DNA from: Prochloron sp. SP5CPC1
Lineage (GTDB): Bacteria; Cyanobacteriota; Cyanobacteriia; Cyanobacteriales; Prochloraceae
Assembly: GCA_014323965.1 (NCBI GenBank)
Contig: JACONB010000008.1
Location: 1-14,155 of the forward strand
DNA: 14,155 nt
Direction: 5' to 3'
Part shown: piece by piece, positions 13,964 to 14,155 of the stretch
How positions within the stretch are numbered: the stretch's first letter is position 1
Layout: the number at the start of each line of letters is the position of its first letter
Translations under genes and position numbers: made by a program
Notes under the pieces: model-generated
Seen by the model: only the letters and a program-made list of their open reading frames with translations
Databases searched by the model: none
Told to the model about the DNA's origin: nothing

Positions 13964-13996
13964 GAGCGGATGATTGGAAACAGTCACGTCCGGTTC
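13964..13996 (+). ncRNA. Group II intron domain V, with one base missing
   Basis: GAGCGGATGATTGG, tetraloop GAAA, then CAGTCACGTCCGGTTC. The 3' arm TCCGGTTC would pair with GAGCCGGA, but the 5' arm has only GAGCGGA. One C next to the catalytic AGC triad is therefore missing, making 33 instead of 34 nt. Confidence 0.75.
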
Positions 13997-14023
13997 TTAG
14001 GGGAGGGGAGGGAAGCGATTCCT

Positions 14024-14051
14024 GATTGCGCAAGCAACCGCGTTAGCGTCC
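14024..14051 (+). repeat. Small palindromic element in intron domain VI, copy 7
   Basis: GATTGCGCAAGCAACCGC followed by GTTAGCGTCC, inserted between TTCCT and CTTACCCGAC, a few bases before the branch-point A. Confidence 0.8.
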
Positions 14052-14061
14052 CTTACCCGAC

Positions 14062-14155
14062 TTGGGCTTCATTCAAATCTGGTTTGGATTCCTCCCTTTT
14101 TAAAATGATTGTGAATGGGTAACGACGAAATACGGCAGCACATACTGAACCTCGT
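14062..14155. other. Downstream flank of the intron, no feature recognised
   Basis: After the intron end the sequence TTGGGCTTCATTC and a short AT-rich stretch follow. No open frame, hairpin or repeat could be supported in the remaining 94 bases. Confidence 0.4.

Larger units (their letters stand above)
12082..13973 (+). pseudogene. Intron-encoded reverse transcriptase / maturase / HNH endonuclease, several frameshifts
   Basis: The protein would copy intron RNA into DNA, help splicing and cut the target. ATG 12082 starts MTEVILENGLNGQFSW after GGAAAAG. Landmarks: TAGIDKEV, IYIPKANGKKRPQGIP, ANSYGFRPGRG, DADIKGFFDNIDH, GTPQGGVISPLLANI, then in another frame RYADDFVV (catalytic YADD, 13023-13034). 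A further shift near 13170 gives the thumb/maturase part (FKLEPLLRGFANYYRGV). After the element at 13496 comes the HNH part with CPIC, ETHHIVPV and, past an extra base near 13886, HLHKTCHKQVH. Insertions: 27 bp in frame at 12454, about 105 bp in frame at 12782, a short palindrome at 13001 containing the first stop, and 29 bp at 13496. No full-length protein is possible. Confidence 0.85.
11373..14061 (+). mobile_element. Group II intron, full length but inactivated
   Basis: The 5' end reads GCGCGACCTG against the usual GTGCGACC. The 3' end CTTACCCGAC has the branch A seven bases from the end and the AY terminus. An RT-maturase-HNH gene lies in the position of domain IV, domain V is at 13964-13996, and domain VI follows. 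Length is 2689 nt. The RNA parts are interrupted by small palindromic elements at 11382-11407 (domain I), 11957-11985 and 14024-14051 (domain VI). The protein gene has two more, plus micro-element D. Borders are inferred from the conserved ends; 5' exon and 3' exon (from 14062) are not identified. Confidence 0.8.

Overview
The window reads as chromosomal DNA of a cyanobacterium, probably filamentous. The evidence is a GAF/HD-GYP protein of cyanobacterial type, a cyanobacterial sucrose synthase, HIP1 octamers (GCGATCGC at 3503-3510 and 13500-13507), a DUF433/DUF5615 toxin-antitoxin remnant, and a dense load of short hairpin repeats built on CGCAGAGG / CGCAAAG heptamers. The species cannot be fixed from the sequence alone.

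The left part (1-4762) is ordinary chromosome. It holds the 5' end of an exported-protein gene (minus strand), a GAF-HD-GYP signalling gene whose C-terminal end has eroded, intact pth (peptidyl-tRNA hydrolase), intact gltX (glutamyl-tRNA synthetase, minus) and tRNA-Asp(GTC) just upstream of gltX with a good promoter. These translation genes are the only clearly intact protein genes.

The middle (4828-7114) is decaying. It has a broken DUF433/DUF5615 pair and an unidentified frameshifted gene, both on the minus strand, then the first 500 or so codons of a sucrose synthase gene behind a good promoter. The sucrose synthase is cut by a 2.6-kb ISKra4-family insertion sequence (7092-9697) with 81-bp inverted repeats.

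The right part (9698-14155) is a graveyard of mobile DNA: a group II intron reverse-transcriptase fragment next to the IS, a coiled-coil gene remnant, a broken IS200/IS605 tnpA, and a full-length but inactivated group II intron (11373-14061) with an RT-maturase-HNH open reading frame and a recognisable domain V.

The most striking feature is a second layer inside these mobile elements. The IS and the intron are peppered with much smaller insertions of at least three kinds: (i) roughly 96-98-nt elements with conserved ends and differing cores, some flanked by 8-9-bp target duplications and some inserted in frame; (ii) a 50-bp double hairpin with a 6-bp target duplication; (iii) 26-29-nt palindromic elements, five of full length inside the one intron. 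The intron and IS therefore act as landing pads for non-autonomous micro-elements. The two flanks of the IS belong to unrelated genes (susA and an intron RT), which points to a rearrangement through IS copies.
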